Source: Glycomyces arizonensis DSM 44726 (GTDB lineage: Bacteria; Actinomycetota; Actinomycetes; Mycobacteriales; Micromonosporaceae). Taken from it: 64,000 nt of DNA. Below, in pieces: positions 52,040 to 61,394 of this stretch (position 1 is the first letter of the stretch; every line of letters starts with the position of its first letter). A program made the position numbers and the translations under genes. The notes beneath the pieces were generated by a model that saw only the letters and a list, made by a program, of their open reading frames with translations, did no database searches and was not told the origin of the DNA. The DNA lies in assembly GCF_000482705.1 (NCBI RefSeq), contig NZ_AXWO01000027.1, forward strand, positions 1 to 64,000. The letters are read 5' to 3'.

Positions 52040-54526
52040 CTAATCGGTGAAGTCCTCCACCGTGGCCACGACCGTCCCGGCCTCGTCGCTCGCGTCCAGG
52101 TCGACGGTGAAGACCATGGCCCAGTCGCGGTCCCCGGCCGGGTCGTCGATGGTCTGGCGCACCCGCCAGGTGCGGCCCTCGCGTTCGATGTCGAGGAATT
52201 CGTCCGAGCGGGCCTTGGTGGTGGTGCCGATGTCGTCGTGGGAGGCGAAGTACCGCTCCAAGGCGGCGTCCCATTGCGATTCGGGCCAGCCGGTCTCCAA
52301 GGCCGCCAGGGCGGCGGGCCGGTCGGTGGCGGCCAGTTCGACGTGCCGGAACACCTGGTTGCGCACGGCGATCGTGAACGCCCGCTCGTTGTCGGTGAAC
52401 GCCCTGGCCGGGCGGCCGACGTCGATCGGGCCCTCGTCGTCGGCCGGGGCCGTCAGCTGCTCCCATTCGTTGATCAGCGAGGAGTCGGTCTGGCGGATCG
52501 TCTCGCCCAGCCACGTGGTCAAATCGTCCAGTTCGGGCCCGCCCGCGCCCTCGGGGAGGGTCTGGATGAGGGCCTTGTAGGCGCTGGAGAGGTAGCGCAG
52601 CAGCAGGCCCTCGGCCCTGGGGAGGCTGTAGACGCCGATGTACTCCCCGAAGCTCATGTGCTGCTCCCAGATCTCCCGCAGGATCGACTTGGGTTCCAGC
52701 TGGTAGTCCGCGGCCCACGGGTGGCTGGTCTTGTAGACGTCGAAGGCCTCTTCGAGCAGTTCGGCGAGCGGCTTGGGGTAGTCGATCTCGTCGTCGTCGA
52801 GGCGGTTCATCCGGTCGAAGTAGTCGACGCCGTCGGCCTTCATCGCCTCGATCGCCTCGCCTTTGGCCTTGTTGCGCTGGGCGGCCAGGATCTGCCCGGG
52901 GCCTTCCAAGGTGGCCTCGACGACGGAGACGACCTCCATGGGGTAGTCCTCGCTCTCGGGATCGAGCAGGTCGAGCGCGGCCAGAGCGAAGGGGGCGAGC
53001 GGCTGGTTGAGCGCGAAATGGTCGGGCAGGTCGACGGTGAGCTGCACGTCCTTGCCGTCGATGACGATGATGCCCGCATCGCGCAGGGTCCGGGCGATCG
53101 TGAGCGCGGTGCGGGCCATGCGCAGTTGCGCGGGCCGGTCGGCGTGGGAGTCCTCGATGAGGTGGCGGACGTGGTCGAAGGCGCCCCCCGGCCTGGCGAG
53201 CATGTTGACGAGCATGGCGTGGCTCATGCGCATGCGGCTGGTCAGCGGCTCCGGTTCGGCCTCGGCGAGATTCGTGAAGGTCTCCTCGGTCCAGCCGACG
53301 AACCCTTCGGGGGGTTTCTTCTTCGCCATCTTCTTGCGTTTTTTCGGGTCGAGGCCGAACTTGGCCTCGGCTTTGGTGTTCTCGATGACGTGCTCGGGGG
53401 CCTGGCAGACGACGAAGCCCTCGGTGTCGAACCCGGCCCGGCCGGCCCGGCCGGCGATCTGGTGGAACTCGCGGGCCCGCAGGCGGCGGGTGCGGCGGCC
53501 GTCGTATTTGGCCAGGCCGGTGAAGACGACGGTGCGGATGGGGACGTTGATGCCGACGCCGAGCGTGTCGGTGCCGCAGATGACGGTGAGCAGGCCCTGC
53601 TGGGCGAGGCGTTCGACCAGGCGCCGGTATTTGGGGAGCATCCCGGCGTGGTGGACGCCGATGCCGGAGCGGACGAGCCGGGCGAGAGTCTGGCCGAACT
53701 TCGTGGTGAAGCGGAACCCGCCCAGCGCGGCGCCGATGGCGGCCTTGGCGTCCTTGTCGGCCAGTTTGAGGCTCGCGAGCGCCTGGGCGGTCTCCAAGGC
53801 GGCGGCCTGGGTGAAGTGGACGATGTAGGCCGGGGCGCGGTCGTGGTTGACCAGGTTCTCGACCGTCTCGTGCAGGGGGGTCTTGCGGTATTCGTAGTCG
53901 AGGGGGACCGGGCGGGTGGCGCCGGCGACCAGGGCCGTCTCGCGGCCGGTGCGGCGGGTCAGATCCGCCTCGAAGAACGTGGTGTCGCCCAAGGTCGCGG
54001 ACATGAGGGTGAACTGGGCGCGGGTGAGTTCGAGCAGGGGCACCTGCCAGGCCCAGCCGCGGTCGGGCTCTGAGTAGAAGTGGAACTCGTCGGCCACGAC
54101 CGAGTCGCAGTCCAGGCCGGGACCTTCGCGCAGTGCGAGGTTGGCGAGGATTTCGGCGGTGCAGCAGATCAGGGGCGCGTCGGGGTTGACCGAGGCGTCG
54201 CCGGTGAGCATGCCGACGTTGTCGGTGCCGAACTGGGCGCACAGTTCGAAGAACTTCTCGGACACGAGCGCTTTGATCGGCGCGGTGTAGAACGAGGTGC
54301 GCTGGTTGGCGAGGGCGTTGAAGTGCGCGGCGGCGGCGATGAGCGACTTGCCCGACCCGGTGGGGGTGTTCACGATGACGTTGGCGCCCGAGCAGATCGC
54401 CAGCAGGGCCTCCTCCTGGTGGTCGTACAGGTCGATGCCCTCGTCTGCGGCCCACGTGGCGAAGGCGGTGTAGACGTCGTCGGGTTCGGGCCGGTCGGTG
54501 CCGGGCAGGTAGTCGATGAGGCTCAC
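52040..54526 (-). CDS. DEAD/DEAH-box helicase with DUF3516 domain
   Basis: An 828-residue Ski2-like helicase, a second one beside HelY. It has YDHQEEALLAICSGANVIVNTPTGSGKS, Walker B VVADEFHFY (DEFH in place of DEVH), motif III LMSATLGD, GTDTLGVGINVPI (motif V) and QIAGRAGRAG (VI). The second half is DUF3516, which occurs in actinobacteria with this helicase type. RNA is a likely substrate, unproven. I take GTG 54526 as the start; TTG 54535 is also possible and neither has a strong ribosome site. It lies 45 bases downstream of the exonuclease III gene. Confidence 0.88.
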   Translation of the reverse strand: MSLIDYLPGTDRPEPDDVYTAFATWAADEGIDLYDHQEEALLAICSGANVIVNTPTGSGKSLIAAAAHFNALANQRTSFYTAPIKALVSEKFFELCAQFGTDNVGMLTGDASVNPDAPLICCTAEILANLALREGPGLDCDSVVADEFHFYSEPDRGWAWQVPLLELTRAQFTLMSATLGDTTFFEADLTRRTGRETALVAGATRPVPLDYEYRKTPLHETVENLVNHDRAPAYIVHFTQAAALETAQALASLKLADKDAKAAIGAALGGFRFTTKFGQTLARLVRSGIGVHHAGMLPKYRRLVERLAQQGLLTVICGTDTLGVGINVPIRTVVFTGLAKYDGRRTRRLRAREFHQIAGRAGRAGFDTEGFVVCQAPEHVIENTKAEAKFGLDPKKRKKMAKKKPPEGFVGWTEETFTNLAEAEPEPLTSRMRMSHAMLVNMLARPGGAFDHVRHLIEDSHADRPAQLRMARTALTIARTLRDAGIIVIDGKDVQLTVDLPDHFALNQPLAPFALAALDLLDPESEDYPMEVVSVVEATLEGPGQILAAQRNKAKGEAIEAMKADGVDYFDRMNRLDDDEIDYPKPLAELLEEAFDVYKTSHPWAADYQLEPKSILREIWEQHMSFGEYIGVYSLPRAEGLLLRYLSSAYKALIQTLPEGAGGPELDDLTTWLGETIRQTDSSLINEWEQLTAPADDEGPIDVGRPARAFTDNERAFTIAVRNQVFRHVELAATDRPAALAALETGWPESQWDAALERYFASHDDIGTTTKARSDEFLDIEREGRTWRVRQTIDDPAGDRDWAMVFTVDLDASDEAGTVVATVEDFTD

Positions 54527-54570
54527 AACGGTCAATGGTGCCCGTATGGTCGCCGGCCTGCCAGGGCGGG

Positions 54571-55377
54571 TCAGTGGTCGTAGGCGCAGACCACCGGGGC
54601 GTGGTCGGACCAGCGCTGGTCGTGAGAGGGCGCGCGGTCGACCCTGGCTCCTCGGGCGGCCGCGGCGAGGCCGGGCGTGGCGATCTGGAGGTCGATGCGC
54701 CAGCCGGTGTCGTTGTCGAACGCGCGGCCCCGGTAGGACCACCACGAATAGGGGCCCTCGACGCCCGGATGGAGGGATCGGACGATGTCGACGAAGCCGC
54801 GCTGGTCGTACAGGTCGCTCAGCCAGGCCCGCTCGTTGGGCAGGAATCCGGCGCTGTGCTTGTTGCCGCGCCAGTTCTTCAAGTCATTCTGCGTGTGGGC
54901 GATGTTGAAGTCGCCGCCGACGAGGAGTTCGCGGCCCTCTTCGGCGGATCGTTTGGCGGCGTGGGTGAGGTAGTCGGCGAAGGCGGCCATGAACCGCTCC
55001 TTCTCGTCCTGCTTCGGGGTGCCGGTCTCGCCGGAGGGCAGGTAGAGGCTGCCGACGGTCAGGCCGGGCAGGTCGACCTCGGCGTAGCGCCCGCAGGTGT
55101 CGAACTCGGCCGAGCCGAACCCGATGCGCCGCGCGCCGGGCTCGGTGCGGGTGAGGATCGCCACGCCCGCGCGGCCTTTGGCGCCGTCGTTCTCGGCCGG
55201 GGCCCACAGGTGGTGCCAGCCGGGCAGGTCGGTGACCGCGGCCGGCACCTGGCCGGCGGTGGCGCGGACCTCCTGGAGGAGCACGACGTCGGCGTCAGTA
55301 TCAGACAGCCACGTGACCAGGCCTTTCTTCGCTGCGGCGCGGATGCCGTTGACGTTGGCGGTGGCGATGGTGCGCAT
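54571..55377 (-). CDS. xthA: Exonuclease III (first copy)
   Basis: A 268-residue AP endonuclease and 3' exonuclease: IATANVNGIRAA (Asn), VLLQEVRA (Glu metal ligand), YLPSGE, LLVGGDFNIAHTQNDL (Asp-x-Asn), WWSYRGRAFDNDTGWRIDLQIAT and the final DQRWSDHAPV (Asp-His). It repairs abasic sites. The start is ATG 55377 after TAGGCT (55384-55389), leaderless, with CTGTCACCG eight bases further up, similar to PafBC promoters. A second exonuclease III gene of a different subtype lies at 57.8 kb. Confidence 0.93.
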   Translation of the reverse strand: MRTIATANVNGIRAAAKKGLVTWLSDTDADVVLLQEVRATAGQVPAAVTDLPGWHHLWAPAENDGAKGRAGVAILTRTEPGARRIGFGSAEFDTCGRYAEVDLPGLTVGSLYLPSGETGTPKQDEKERFMAAFADYLTHAAKRSAEEGRELLVGGDFNIAHTQNDLKNWRGNKHSAGFLPNERAWLSDLYDQRGFVDIVRSLHPGVEGPYSWWSYRGRAFDNDTGWRIDLQIATPGLAAAARGARVDRAPSHDQRWSDHAPVVCAYDH

Positions 55378-55383
55378 GCGGCC

Positions 55384-55406
55384 AGCCTAACCGGCGGCGG
55401 TGACAG
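55384..55406 (-). promoter_or_regulatory. PafBC-like promoter of the first exonuclease III gene
   Basis: On the minus strand, CTGTCACCG (55398-55406), eight bases, TAGGCT (55384-55389), six bases, ATG. The TGTCA core and spacing fit TTGTCRGTG-N8-TAnnnT; four of nine upstream bases differ or are marginal. Confidence 0.4.
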
Positions 55407-55489
55407 CGCGGGGGAGGCGCGGGGTGAGATACGCCCGCCGCGGTCGGGGACGGGCCCTGGGCCGGGCGGGCACCCAATAGACTGTGAGG

Positions 55490-57766
55490 ATGATTTCGGC
55501 GGCGCAGGGCCCGGTGCGGGGCCGCACATGGTGGACGCGGGGGGCCGCGGCCCTCTTCGCGGCGCTGCTGGCCGCCGTGACGGTCGCCTCGCCGGCGCTG
55601 GCGCAGGACGACCCGGCGCCCGCTGACGGCCCCGGCGGTGTCGTCATCGTCGGTGTGCCCGGCCTGACCTGGTCGGACATCACCCCTTCGGAGACGCCGA
55701 CGCTGTGGGACCTGGCCGGGGCCGGAGCGTCCGCGTCGATGAGCGTGCGCACGATCGGGTCGTGGACGTGCGCCGAGGCCGGATGGGCGAGCTTGGGCGC
55801 CGGTGAGCGCGCCGGGGGGGCCGCGCCCCGCGACGCCCAGTGCATGGCCCAGTCGCGCATCCCCAGTCCCGTGTCGAGAGGCGGCGAATGGGCCGTGCCG
55901 CACTTCGACGCTCTTGCGGAGGCCAACGCCGCCTACAACTACGGGGCCCGGCTCGGGGCCCTCGCCGAGGCGGTCGCGGGCCTGGCGGCCGAGCAGGAGG
56001 CCGCGGCCGAGGCGGCCGCGGCGGCCGGTGAGGAGCCGGTCGAGGTCCGCGACGGGCTGTGCGTGGCCGGGATCGGCGCCGGCGCCGCCCTGGCGGCCGC
56101 CGACCCCGACGGGCAGCTCGCGTTCTGGGGCTCGGGGTTGGACGACCTGCCCGATGCGATGGCCGCCTGCGACATCGTCATCGTCGACCCCGGCGTCATC
56201 GTCGGCGACGACGCCGCGATCGACGCCGACACCACCACCGACTACGACGCGCTCGGTCAAGACGACGCCGACGTCCCCACCGACGAGGCCGGCGAACCCG
56301 GGGAAGAGGCCGAGCCGGACCCGGTCCGTGTCGCCGCCGCCGCCGAGGCCGACGCCGCGGTCACCGACGTCGCCGCCGCCCTGCCCGAGCGGTGGCGGCT
56401 CATGGTCGCCGGGATCGCCGACTCGGCCGCGCCCTCCTCGCTCCACCCCCTCATCTACACCGGGTACGGCATCGAGCCCGGTTCGCTGTCGTCGGCGACG
56501 ACCGGCCGCGAGGGGTACGTCCAACTGGTCGACCTCGCCCCGACCGCGCTCGACGTCGTCGGCGCCGACGTCCCGGCGGCCATGTCCGGGCGCCCGGCCA
56601 CGGTCGATCCCGACCCGGACCACACTTCTGCCGCCGCCGTGGCGGACGGTGTCGACGAGACGCGGGCGTCGGCCGCGGTGGACGAGGTCGGCTGGAAGTT
56701 CTACGGCACGCTCGCCGTGGCCGGGATCGGTGCGGTCGCGGCCGCCGTGTGGCTCCTGACCGGGACCGACCGGTGGCGCAGGGCGGCCCGCACCGTGTGC
56801 CTGGCCGTCTCGGCGATACCGGTGGCCGGTGTCGCGGCCGGTATCCCGCCGTGGTGGCGCGCCGGGCACCCGGAGGTCGCCTTCTGGCTCATCATCGCCG
56901 CCGGTGTCGCGGTGTTGACGGCCGCGGCGTGGCTGCCGGGGCTGCGCGCAGGGCGGCGCGGCGCGCTCATGATCGCGGTAGTGACCGCGCTGTTGATCGC
57001 CATCGACCAGTTCATCGGCGCCACCTGGCCGCTGCACACGCCGCTGGGGTACACCGCGCAGGTCGGGGCCCGCTTCGCCGGGCTCGGGAACTACGCCTTC
57101 GCCGTGTTCGCCGCCGCGGTCATCCTCATCATCGCCTTCACCCCCTGGCGGGGGCGGGCCCGCTACATCGGGCCGGTGGCCATCGGCGTCGCGGCCACGG
57201 TCGTGATCGGCGCCCCGACGTTCGGCAGCGACGTCGGCGGCACGCTCACCATCGTCGCCGCGCTCGTCTTGACGTGTCTGAGCCTGTGGGGGCGGCGGCT
57301 GTCGATCGGGGCGCTCGCTTTGGCCGCCGGGTGCGCGGCGGGCGTGTTCGCGCTCGCGGGGATCTTGGACTACCTGCGGCCCGAGGCCGACCAGACGCAC
57401 CTGGGCCGGTTCGTCGGCGCCGTCCTCGAAGGCAGCGCCGGGAGTGTCCTGCTGCGCAAGGCCGACGCGGCGATCAGCTCCATCGGCACCCCGCTGACCT
57501 ACCTCGTCGTCGCCGCCGTCATCGGTGGGTGGCTGATCTGGCGGCGCCGATCGCCGGTCCGGTCGGCCGCGACCGAAGCGGCCGTGGTCGGGCTGTTGGC
57601 CGTCGCCGTCATCGGCTTCGCCGTCAACGACTCCGGTGTCGCCGTCCCCGGTTTCGCCATCGCCACCGGTTTCGGCCTGCTGGCCGTCAGCGTCGGCCCC
57701 CGCCCCGAGACCGCAGGCGAGACCGAGACGGCAGCGGCCGCCGCATCGGCCCGCAGCGAACCGTAG
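55490..57766 (+). CDS. Large membrane protein with alkaline-phosphatase-like extracellular domain
   Basis: A 758-residue protein. It has a signal peptide or first helix (WWTRGAAALFAALLAAVTVASPALAQ), then an extracellular domain of about 350 residues that resembles sulfatase or phosphatase-type folds in actinobacterial membrane proteins (VVIVGVPGLTWSDITPSETPTLWDLAGAGASASMSVRT, CAEAGWASLGAG, YVQLVDLAPTALDVVG) but lacks clear metal ligands. About ten membrane helices form the C-terminal half. ATG 55490 is chosen because TAGACT (55478-55483) is exactly six bases upstream; GTG 55484 would touch that box. The role is unknown; polymer or lipid modification at the cell surface is possible. Confidence 0.75.
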   Translation: MISAAQGPVRGRTWWTRGAAALFAALLAAVTVASPALAQDDPAPADGPGGVVIVGVPGLTWSDITPSETPTLWDLAGAGASASMSVRTIGSWTCAEAGWASLGAGERAGGAAPRDAQCMAQSRIPSPVSRGGEWAVPHFDALAEANAAYNYGARLGALAEAVAGLAAEQEAAAEAAAAAGEEPVEVRDGLCVAGIGAGAALAAADPDGQLAFWGSGLDDLPDAMAACDIVIVDPGVIVGDDAAIDADTTTDYDALGQDDADVPTDEAGEPGEEAEPDPVRVAAAAEADAAVTDVAAALPERWRLMVAGIADSAAPSSLHPLIYTGYGIEPGSLSSATTGREGYVQLVDLAPTALDVVGADVPAAMSGRPATVDPDPDHTSAAAVADGVDETRASAAVDEVGWKFYGTLAVAGIGAVAAAVWLLTGTDRWRRAARTVCLAVSAIPVAGVAAGIPPWWRAGHPEVAFWLIIAAGVAVLTAAAWLPGLRAGRRGALMIAVVTALLIAIDQFIGATWPLHTPLGYTAQVGARFAGLGNYAFAVFAAAVILIIAFTPWRGRARYIGPVAIGVAATVVIGAPTFGSDVGGTLTIVAALVLTCLSLWGRRLSIGALALAAGCAAGVFALAGILDYLRPEADQTHLGRFVGAVLEGSAGSVLLRKADAAISSIGTPLTYLVVAAVIGGWLIWRRRSPVRSAATEAAVVGLLAVAVIGFAVNDSGVAVPGFAIATGFGLLAVSVGPRPETAGETETAAAAASARSEP

Positions 57767-57779
57767 GAGGCCGGGCCGG

Positions 57780-57802
57780 TCGTCGGGCCGGGGCGGTATC
57801 GT
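57780..57802 (+). promoter_or_regulatory. PafBC-like promoter of the second exonuclease III gene
   Basis: TCGTCGGGC (57780-57788), eight bases, TATCGT (57797-57802), seven bases, ATG. GTCGG matches the GTCRG core at the correct spacing. Confidence 0.35.
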
Positions 57803-57809
57803 GAGGCCC

Positions 57810-58586
57810 ATGCGCGTCGCGACGTGGAACATCAACTCGATCAACGCCCGCCTCGACCGGCTCCTGGCCTGGCTTGAGGCCGCTAGGCCGGACGTGGTGT
57901 GCCTCCAAGAGCTCAAATGCGCCACCGCCGATGTGCCCGCCGACGCCTTGGCGGCCGCGGGGTATCAGATCGCCGCGCACGGCGAGGGCCGCTGGAACGG
58001 CGTCGCCGTCCTCTCCCGCATCGGCCTGGCCGATGTCACCCGCGGCCTCGAAGGCCAGCCCGCCTTCGGCGAGACGGTCGAGGCGAGGGCGATCGGGGCG
58101 CGGTGCGGGCCGGTCCGCGTGTGGTCGGTGTACGTCCCCAACGGGCGCGATGTCGCCGACGCCCACTACCCGTACAAGCTCGCGTTCCTCGCATCGCTCA
58201 AGGCCACCGCCGCCGCGGAGGCGGCCGGCGGCCCGTTCGCGGTCCTGGGCGACTTCAACATCTGCCCGACCGACGACGACCTGTGGGACGCCGAGGCCTG
58301 GAGCGGCACCACCCACGTCACCGGGGCCGAACGCGCCGCCCTGGCCGATGTCGAATCGGTCGGCTTGGCCGACGTCTTCCCCCGCGCGCTGAAACACGCC
58401 TGGCCGTTCACGTTCTGGGACTACCGCAACCTCGACTTCCCCAAGAACCGCGGCATGCGCATCGACCTGGCCCTGGCCAACCCCGCGCTCACCGGTGCGG
58501 TGGCCGATGCCTATGTCGACCGTGAGGCCCGCAAGGGCAAAGGCGCCTCTGACCACGCCCCCCTCGTGCTCGATCTCGATCTGTAA
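57810..58586 (+). CDS. xthA: Exonuclease III (second copy)
   Basis: A 258-residue enzyme closer to the classical Xth/ExoA type: VATWNINSINARLDRLLAWL, VVCLQELKC (Glu), VYVPNG, AVLGDFNICPTDDDLWD, FTFWDYRNLDFPKNRGMRIDLALANP and ASDHAPLVLDL. All catalytic residues are present. ATG 57810 is preceded at seven bases by TATCGT. Two exonuclease III genes, on opposite strands and 2.4 kb apart, are divergent enough in sequence to be old paralogues rather than a recent duplication. Confidence 0.94.
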   Translation: MRVATWNINSINARLDRLLAWLEAARPDVVCLQELKCATADVPADALAAAGYQIAAHGEGRWNGVAVLSRIGLADVTRGLEGQPAFGETVEARAIGARCGPVRVWSVYVPNGRDVADAHYPYKLAFLASLKATAAAEAAGGPFAVLGDFNICPTDDDLWDAEAWSGTTHVTGAERAALADVESVGLADVFPRALKHAWPFTFWDYRNLDFPKNRGMRIDLALANPALTGAVADAYVDREARKGKGASDHAPLVLDLDL

Positions 58587-58620
58587 ACCGACTGCCCCTT
58601 CCTGGAAAGCGAAGAGACAC

Positions 58621-59604
58621 GTGCGACACCGAATCCTCCCCATGGTGTGCATCGCCGCGCTGCTGGCGCTGCTGCCCGCCACCGGAGCGAGTGCCGACCC
58701 CGACGAGGAGACCCTCGAATCCGACCTCGCCGACGCCATCGAAGCCGTCGCCGAGGCCGAGGACGCGGTGGACGCCGCCGAGCATCGGGCCGAGGCGCTG
58801 GAGGCCGAGATCAGCGAGACCGAGACGCTCCTCGAAGCGCTCTCGGGCGACCTCAACGACTACGCCGTCTACCTCCACACCGAGGGCGATCTGCGCACCA
58901 CGGCCGCGCTGCTGTCGGCCCAGAGCCCCGACCGGATGGTCGACGCGCTCACCTTCACCGAGTACCTCGCCGACGAGCGCGCCGCCCTCGTCCAGGACGC
59001 CGGGGCCCTGCTGGTCGACCTCCGGTCTCAGCGGGAGGCGCACGAGGCCGAGGTCGCGACCGCCGAGCAGGCCCTGGAGGAGGCCGAAGCGGCCGCGGAC
59101 GACCTCGAAGACCAGCTCGATGCGCTGCGGGCCGAACAGGCCGCCGGGCCTGGCTCCGACGGCGGCGCTCCCGCGGCCGACCCCGCGCCGCGAAACTCGG
59201 ACGGCTCGCTGCCCTCGGAGTCGTGCACCGAGGACGACCCGACGACCTCGGGGTGCCTGACGCCGCGGACCCTGCACGTCTACAACGAGACGCGTGAGGC
59301 GGGGTTCGACCACTACGTCTCCTGCTACCGCTCCGGCGGCTCGGGCGATCACCCGCTGGGCCAGGCCTGCGACTTCGCGGCCAACGCCGGCGGCTTCCAG
59401 GACACCGACGCGACCGGCTCGGACAAGGACTACGGCGACCGGCTCGCGGCCTGGTATGTCAACAACGCCGACGCTCTGGCGGTCAAGTACGTGATCTGGT
59501 ACCGCCAGTTCTGGTCGCCCTCGTCGGGATGGCGGTCCTATTCGGGGGTCAACGGGACTCCCGCCGGCGACCACACCAACCACGTCCACGTCTCGGTGCG
59601 CTAG
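58621..59604 (+). CDS. Secreted coiled-coil protein with ARB-07466-like domain
   Basis: A 327-residue exported protein. A signal peptide (ILPMVCIAALLALLPATGASA) is followed by a long acidic coiled coil (about 28 to 180: ESDLADAIEAVAEAEDAVDAAEHRAEALEAEISETE...EEAEAAADDLEDQLDALRAEQ) as in cell-wall hydrolase regulators. The C-terminal domain has CLTPRTLHVYNETREAGF, GDHPLGQACDFAAN and DHTNHVHVSVR, where the conserved His/Asp set resembles D,D-peptidase-like folds (ARB-07466 C-terminal). A role at the peptidoglycan is likely. GTG start with GGAAAG and GAAGAG upstream. Confidence 0.82.
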   Translation: MRHRILPMVCIAALLALLPATGASADPDEETLESDLADAIEAVAEAEDAVDAAEHRAEALEAEISETETLLEALSGDLNDYAVYLHTEGDLRTTAALLSAQSPDRMVDALTFTEYLADERAALVQDAGALLVDLRSQREAHEAEVATAEQALEEAEAAADDLEDQLDALRAEQAAGPGSDGGAPAADPAPRNSDGSLPSESCTEDDPTTSGCLTPRTLHVYNETREAGFDHYVSCYRSGGSGDHPLGQACDFAANAGGFQDTDATGSDKDYGDRLAAWYVNNADALAVKYVIWYRQFWSPSSGWRSYSGVNGTPAGDHTNHVHVSVR

Positions 59605-59615
59605 AAGGGATCCCT

Positions 59616-60260
59616 GTGACACCGATCAGGAAGCAGTACCTCACCGCCGCTCAGAGCGCCCTCGACCTGCTGCGCGGCCCGGCCGTCGCCGCGGCGTGGG
59701 AGGCGGCCTCGGCGCTGGAGGGCTTCACCGTCGGCGGCCTGGCCGCCCACCTCGCCTCCCAGATCACTTCGGGGGCGGCGGCGCTGGAGGCCGACTTCGG
59801 CGGCAAGGACGTCATCGGCGTCCTCGACCACTACGAGCGGGCCCGCGCCTCCTGGCTGGAGGCCGATGTGGGCAACGACTACAACACCGCGATCAAAGAC
59901 CGCGGCAACGCCGAGGCGGGCGCGGGGCCCGGCGAGGTCGCCGCTGCGGCCGAAGCGGCCCTGAAGACCCTCCACGAGCGGCTCCCGGGCCTGGGCGACG
60001 GCGCCCTCGGCGGGGTCGGCCGCTGGGCGTATGCGACGAGTCTCGACGACTTCCTGGTCACCCGCATCATGGAGCTCGTCGTCCACGCCGATGACCTGGC
60101 CGTCTCGGTCGGCGTCGCGACCCCGGAGTTCGACGCGGACGCGTTCGACACCGCCGCGTGGGTGCTGACGCGCCTGGCGGCCCGGCGCCACGGCCAGGCC
60201 GCGCTCGTCCGCGCCTTGGCCAGGGCCGAGCGCGCCCCGGACAGCATCACCGCCCTGTGA
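59616..60260 (+). CDS. Mycothiol-dependent maleylpyruvate isomerase-like (DinB) protein
   Basis: A 214-residue protein with the N-terminal DinB/MDMPI four-helix bundle: FTVGGLAAHLASQITSG (His ligand), YATSLDDFLVTRIMELVVHADDLAVSVG (the conserved HxxDL). These enzymes use mycothiol as cofactor and bind a metal with three histidines. The exact reaction is unknown; many homologues act in isomerisation or thiol transfer. GTG start with AGAAGGGA upstream. A hairpin terminator follows. Confidence 0.85.
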   Translation: MTPIRKQYLTAAQSALDLLRGPAVAAAWEAASALEGFTVGGLAAHLASQITSGAAALEADFGGKDVIGVLDHYERARASWLEADVGNDYNTAIKDRGNAEAGAGPGEVAAAAEAALKTLHERLPGLGDGALGGVGRWAYATSLDDFLVTRIMELVVHADDLAVSVGVATPEFDADAFDTAAWVLTRLAARRHGQAALVRALARAERAPDSITAL

Positions 60261-60266
60261 GCGAGC

Positions 60267-60304
60267 GGGGCGGGCCCGGGAAGCCGATTCCCGGCCCGCC
60301 CCGC
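60267..60304 (+). terminator. Terminator after the DinB-like gene
   Basis: CGGGGCGGGCCCGGGAA pairs with TTCCCGGCCCGCCCCG, 16 base pairs with a one-base bulge and a five-base loop, six bases after the stop. Confidence 0.8.
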
Positions 60305-60341
60305 GGCGCCCGGCTGCTCGATAGCACACCCGAGCATTTGA

Positions 60342-60429
60342 AGTATGTACATATTACTTGTTTCGGGGTGTTGGCGAACCCAAGGGGGCAATCGCACGTA
60401 TCGGACAGGTGTCCGCCCTCGTGTACAGT
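60342..60429 (+). promoter_or_regulatory. Operator-like palindromes and leaderless promoter
   Basis: TATGTACATA (60345-60354), inside AAGTATGTACATATTACTT, and GGACA-GG-TGTCC (60403-60414) lie upstream of TACAGT (60424-60429), the -10 box six bases before ATG 60436. The AT-rich palindrome is about 70 bases from the -10 and could bind a dimeric regulator. Confidence 0.4.
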
Positions 60430-60435
60430 CTCGAC

Positions 60436-60879
60436 ATGGTCTCGCCACCGCCGGCCACCGGTCGCCGCGCCCTGATCGCCGCCGCATGGCTCACCCTCAC
60501 CTTCGCCGGCCTCCTGGCCGCCGTCTGGGCCGTCGGCTGGGCACTGTCGGGCGAGGACGCCCCCAGCCTGACCACCGTCGCCGAAGCCACCCGCCTGGAC
60601 TACCCCGAAGGCACCGAGGTCGTCGACGCCGACCTGACCGAGATGCACACCCCCACCCCCGGCGCCCGCGCCAAGACCACCCTCGACATGGCCGCCGACG
60701 CCTTCGGCGCCTTCATCACCGACAACGGCATGGAAGCGCCCCTGCTCACCGGCACCAGCCCGGCCGGGACGGCCACCGGCATCATCCCCGCCGGATGCAA
60801 CGACGAGGTCTGCTACTCGGCCACCCTCGTCATCGACGAGGACACCGTCACCGTCAACCTCACCGTCACCCTCCTTTAA
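60436..60879 (+). CDS. Membrane-anchored exported protein
   Basis: A 147-residue protein of unknown function. After a short basic N terminus, one helix ([26 protein letters not shown]) anchors it, and about 100 residues lie outside. The outer part has a Cys pair (GCNDEVCYS) likely to form a disulfide, and is acidic and beta-rich. ATG 60436 is supported by TACAGT six bases before; GTG 60421 is another option. Its TAA stop overlaps the stop of ogt on the opposite strand by two bases. Confidence 0.65.
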   Translation: MVSPPPATGRRALIAAAWLTLTFAGLLAAVWAVGWALSGEDAPSLTTVAEATRLDYPEGTEVVDADLTEMHTPTPGARAKTTLDMAADAFGAFITDNGMEAPLLTGTSPAGTATGIIPAGCNDEVCYSATLVIDEDTVTVNLTVTLL

Positions 60880-61394
60880 GCCGCGAACAGGCCCGTCTCG
60901 CCGCGCTCGAGCGCCAGCAGCCGCTCCTTGCGCCACACCCCGCCCGCATAGCCGGTGAGCTTCCCGTTCGCGCCGATCACCCGATGGCACGGCACGACGA
61001 TCGCGATCGGATTCGACCCGTTCGCCAGCCCCACGGCCCTGACCGCCGCCGGATTGCCGATCTGGCGGGCGATGTCCCCATAGGCGACGGTCGTCCCGTA
61101 CGGGATCTCGCTCAGCGCCGCCCACACCTGTCGCTGAAAACCGGTGCCCTCGGCGGCCAACGGCAGATCGAACCGGCGCAGCCGGCCGGCGAAATACGCC
61201 TCCAACTGCTCGAGGGCCGCCTCCAGCACCGGCGTCGGCTCTTCGGGCCCCCACGCCGCCTCGACCTCCTCGGCGCCCATGTGGACGCAGGTGAGTCCCT
61301 CGGGGACCGCCGAGACCGCGATCGGCCCCAGCGGCGATGCCATCCTCAGGTGCCTCGCGCCCTCGCGCAGCACCGCTGTCTTCGTGCGTGTCAT
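60876..61394 (-). CDS. ogt: Methylated-DNA-protein cysteine methyltransferase
   Basis: The 172-residue protein removes methyl groups from O6-methylguanine onto its own cysteine. Signatures: [44 protein letters not shown] (DNA-binding helix with Arg finger) and [21 protein letters not shown] with the acceptor Cys in PCHR. The start is ATG 61394 with GAGGAG upstream, overlapping the alkA stop by one base (TGATG), so it is co-translated with the Ada-AlkA gene. The longer open frame upstream is antisense overlap. Confidence 0.96.
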   Translation of the reverse strand: MTRTKTAVLREGARHLRMASPLGPIAVSAVPEGLTCVHMGAEEVEAAWGPEEPTPVLEAALEQLEAYFAGRLRRFDLPLAAEGTGFQRQVWAALSEIPYGTTVAYGDIARQIGNPAAVRAVGLANGSNPIAIVVPCHRVIGANGKLTGYAGGVWRKERLLALERGETGLFAA

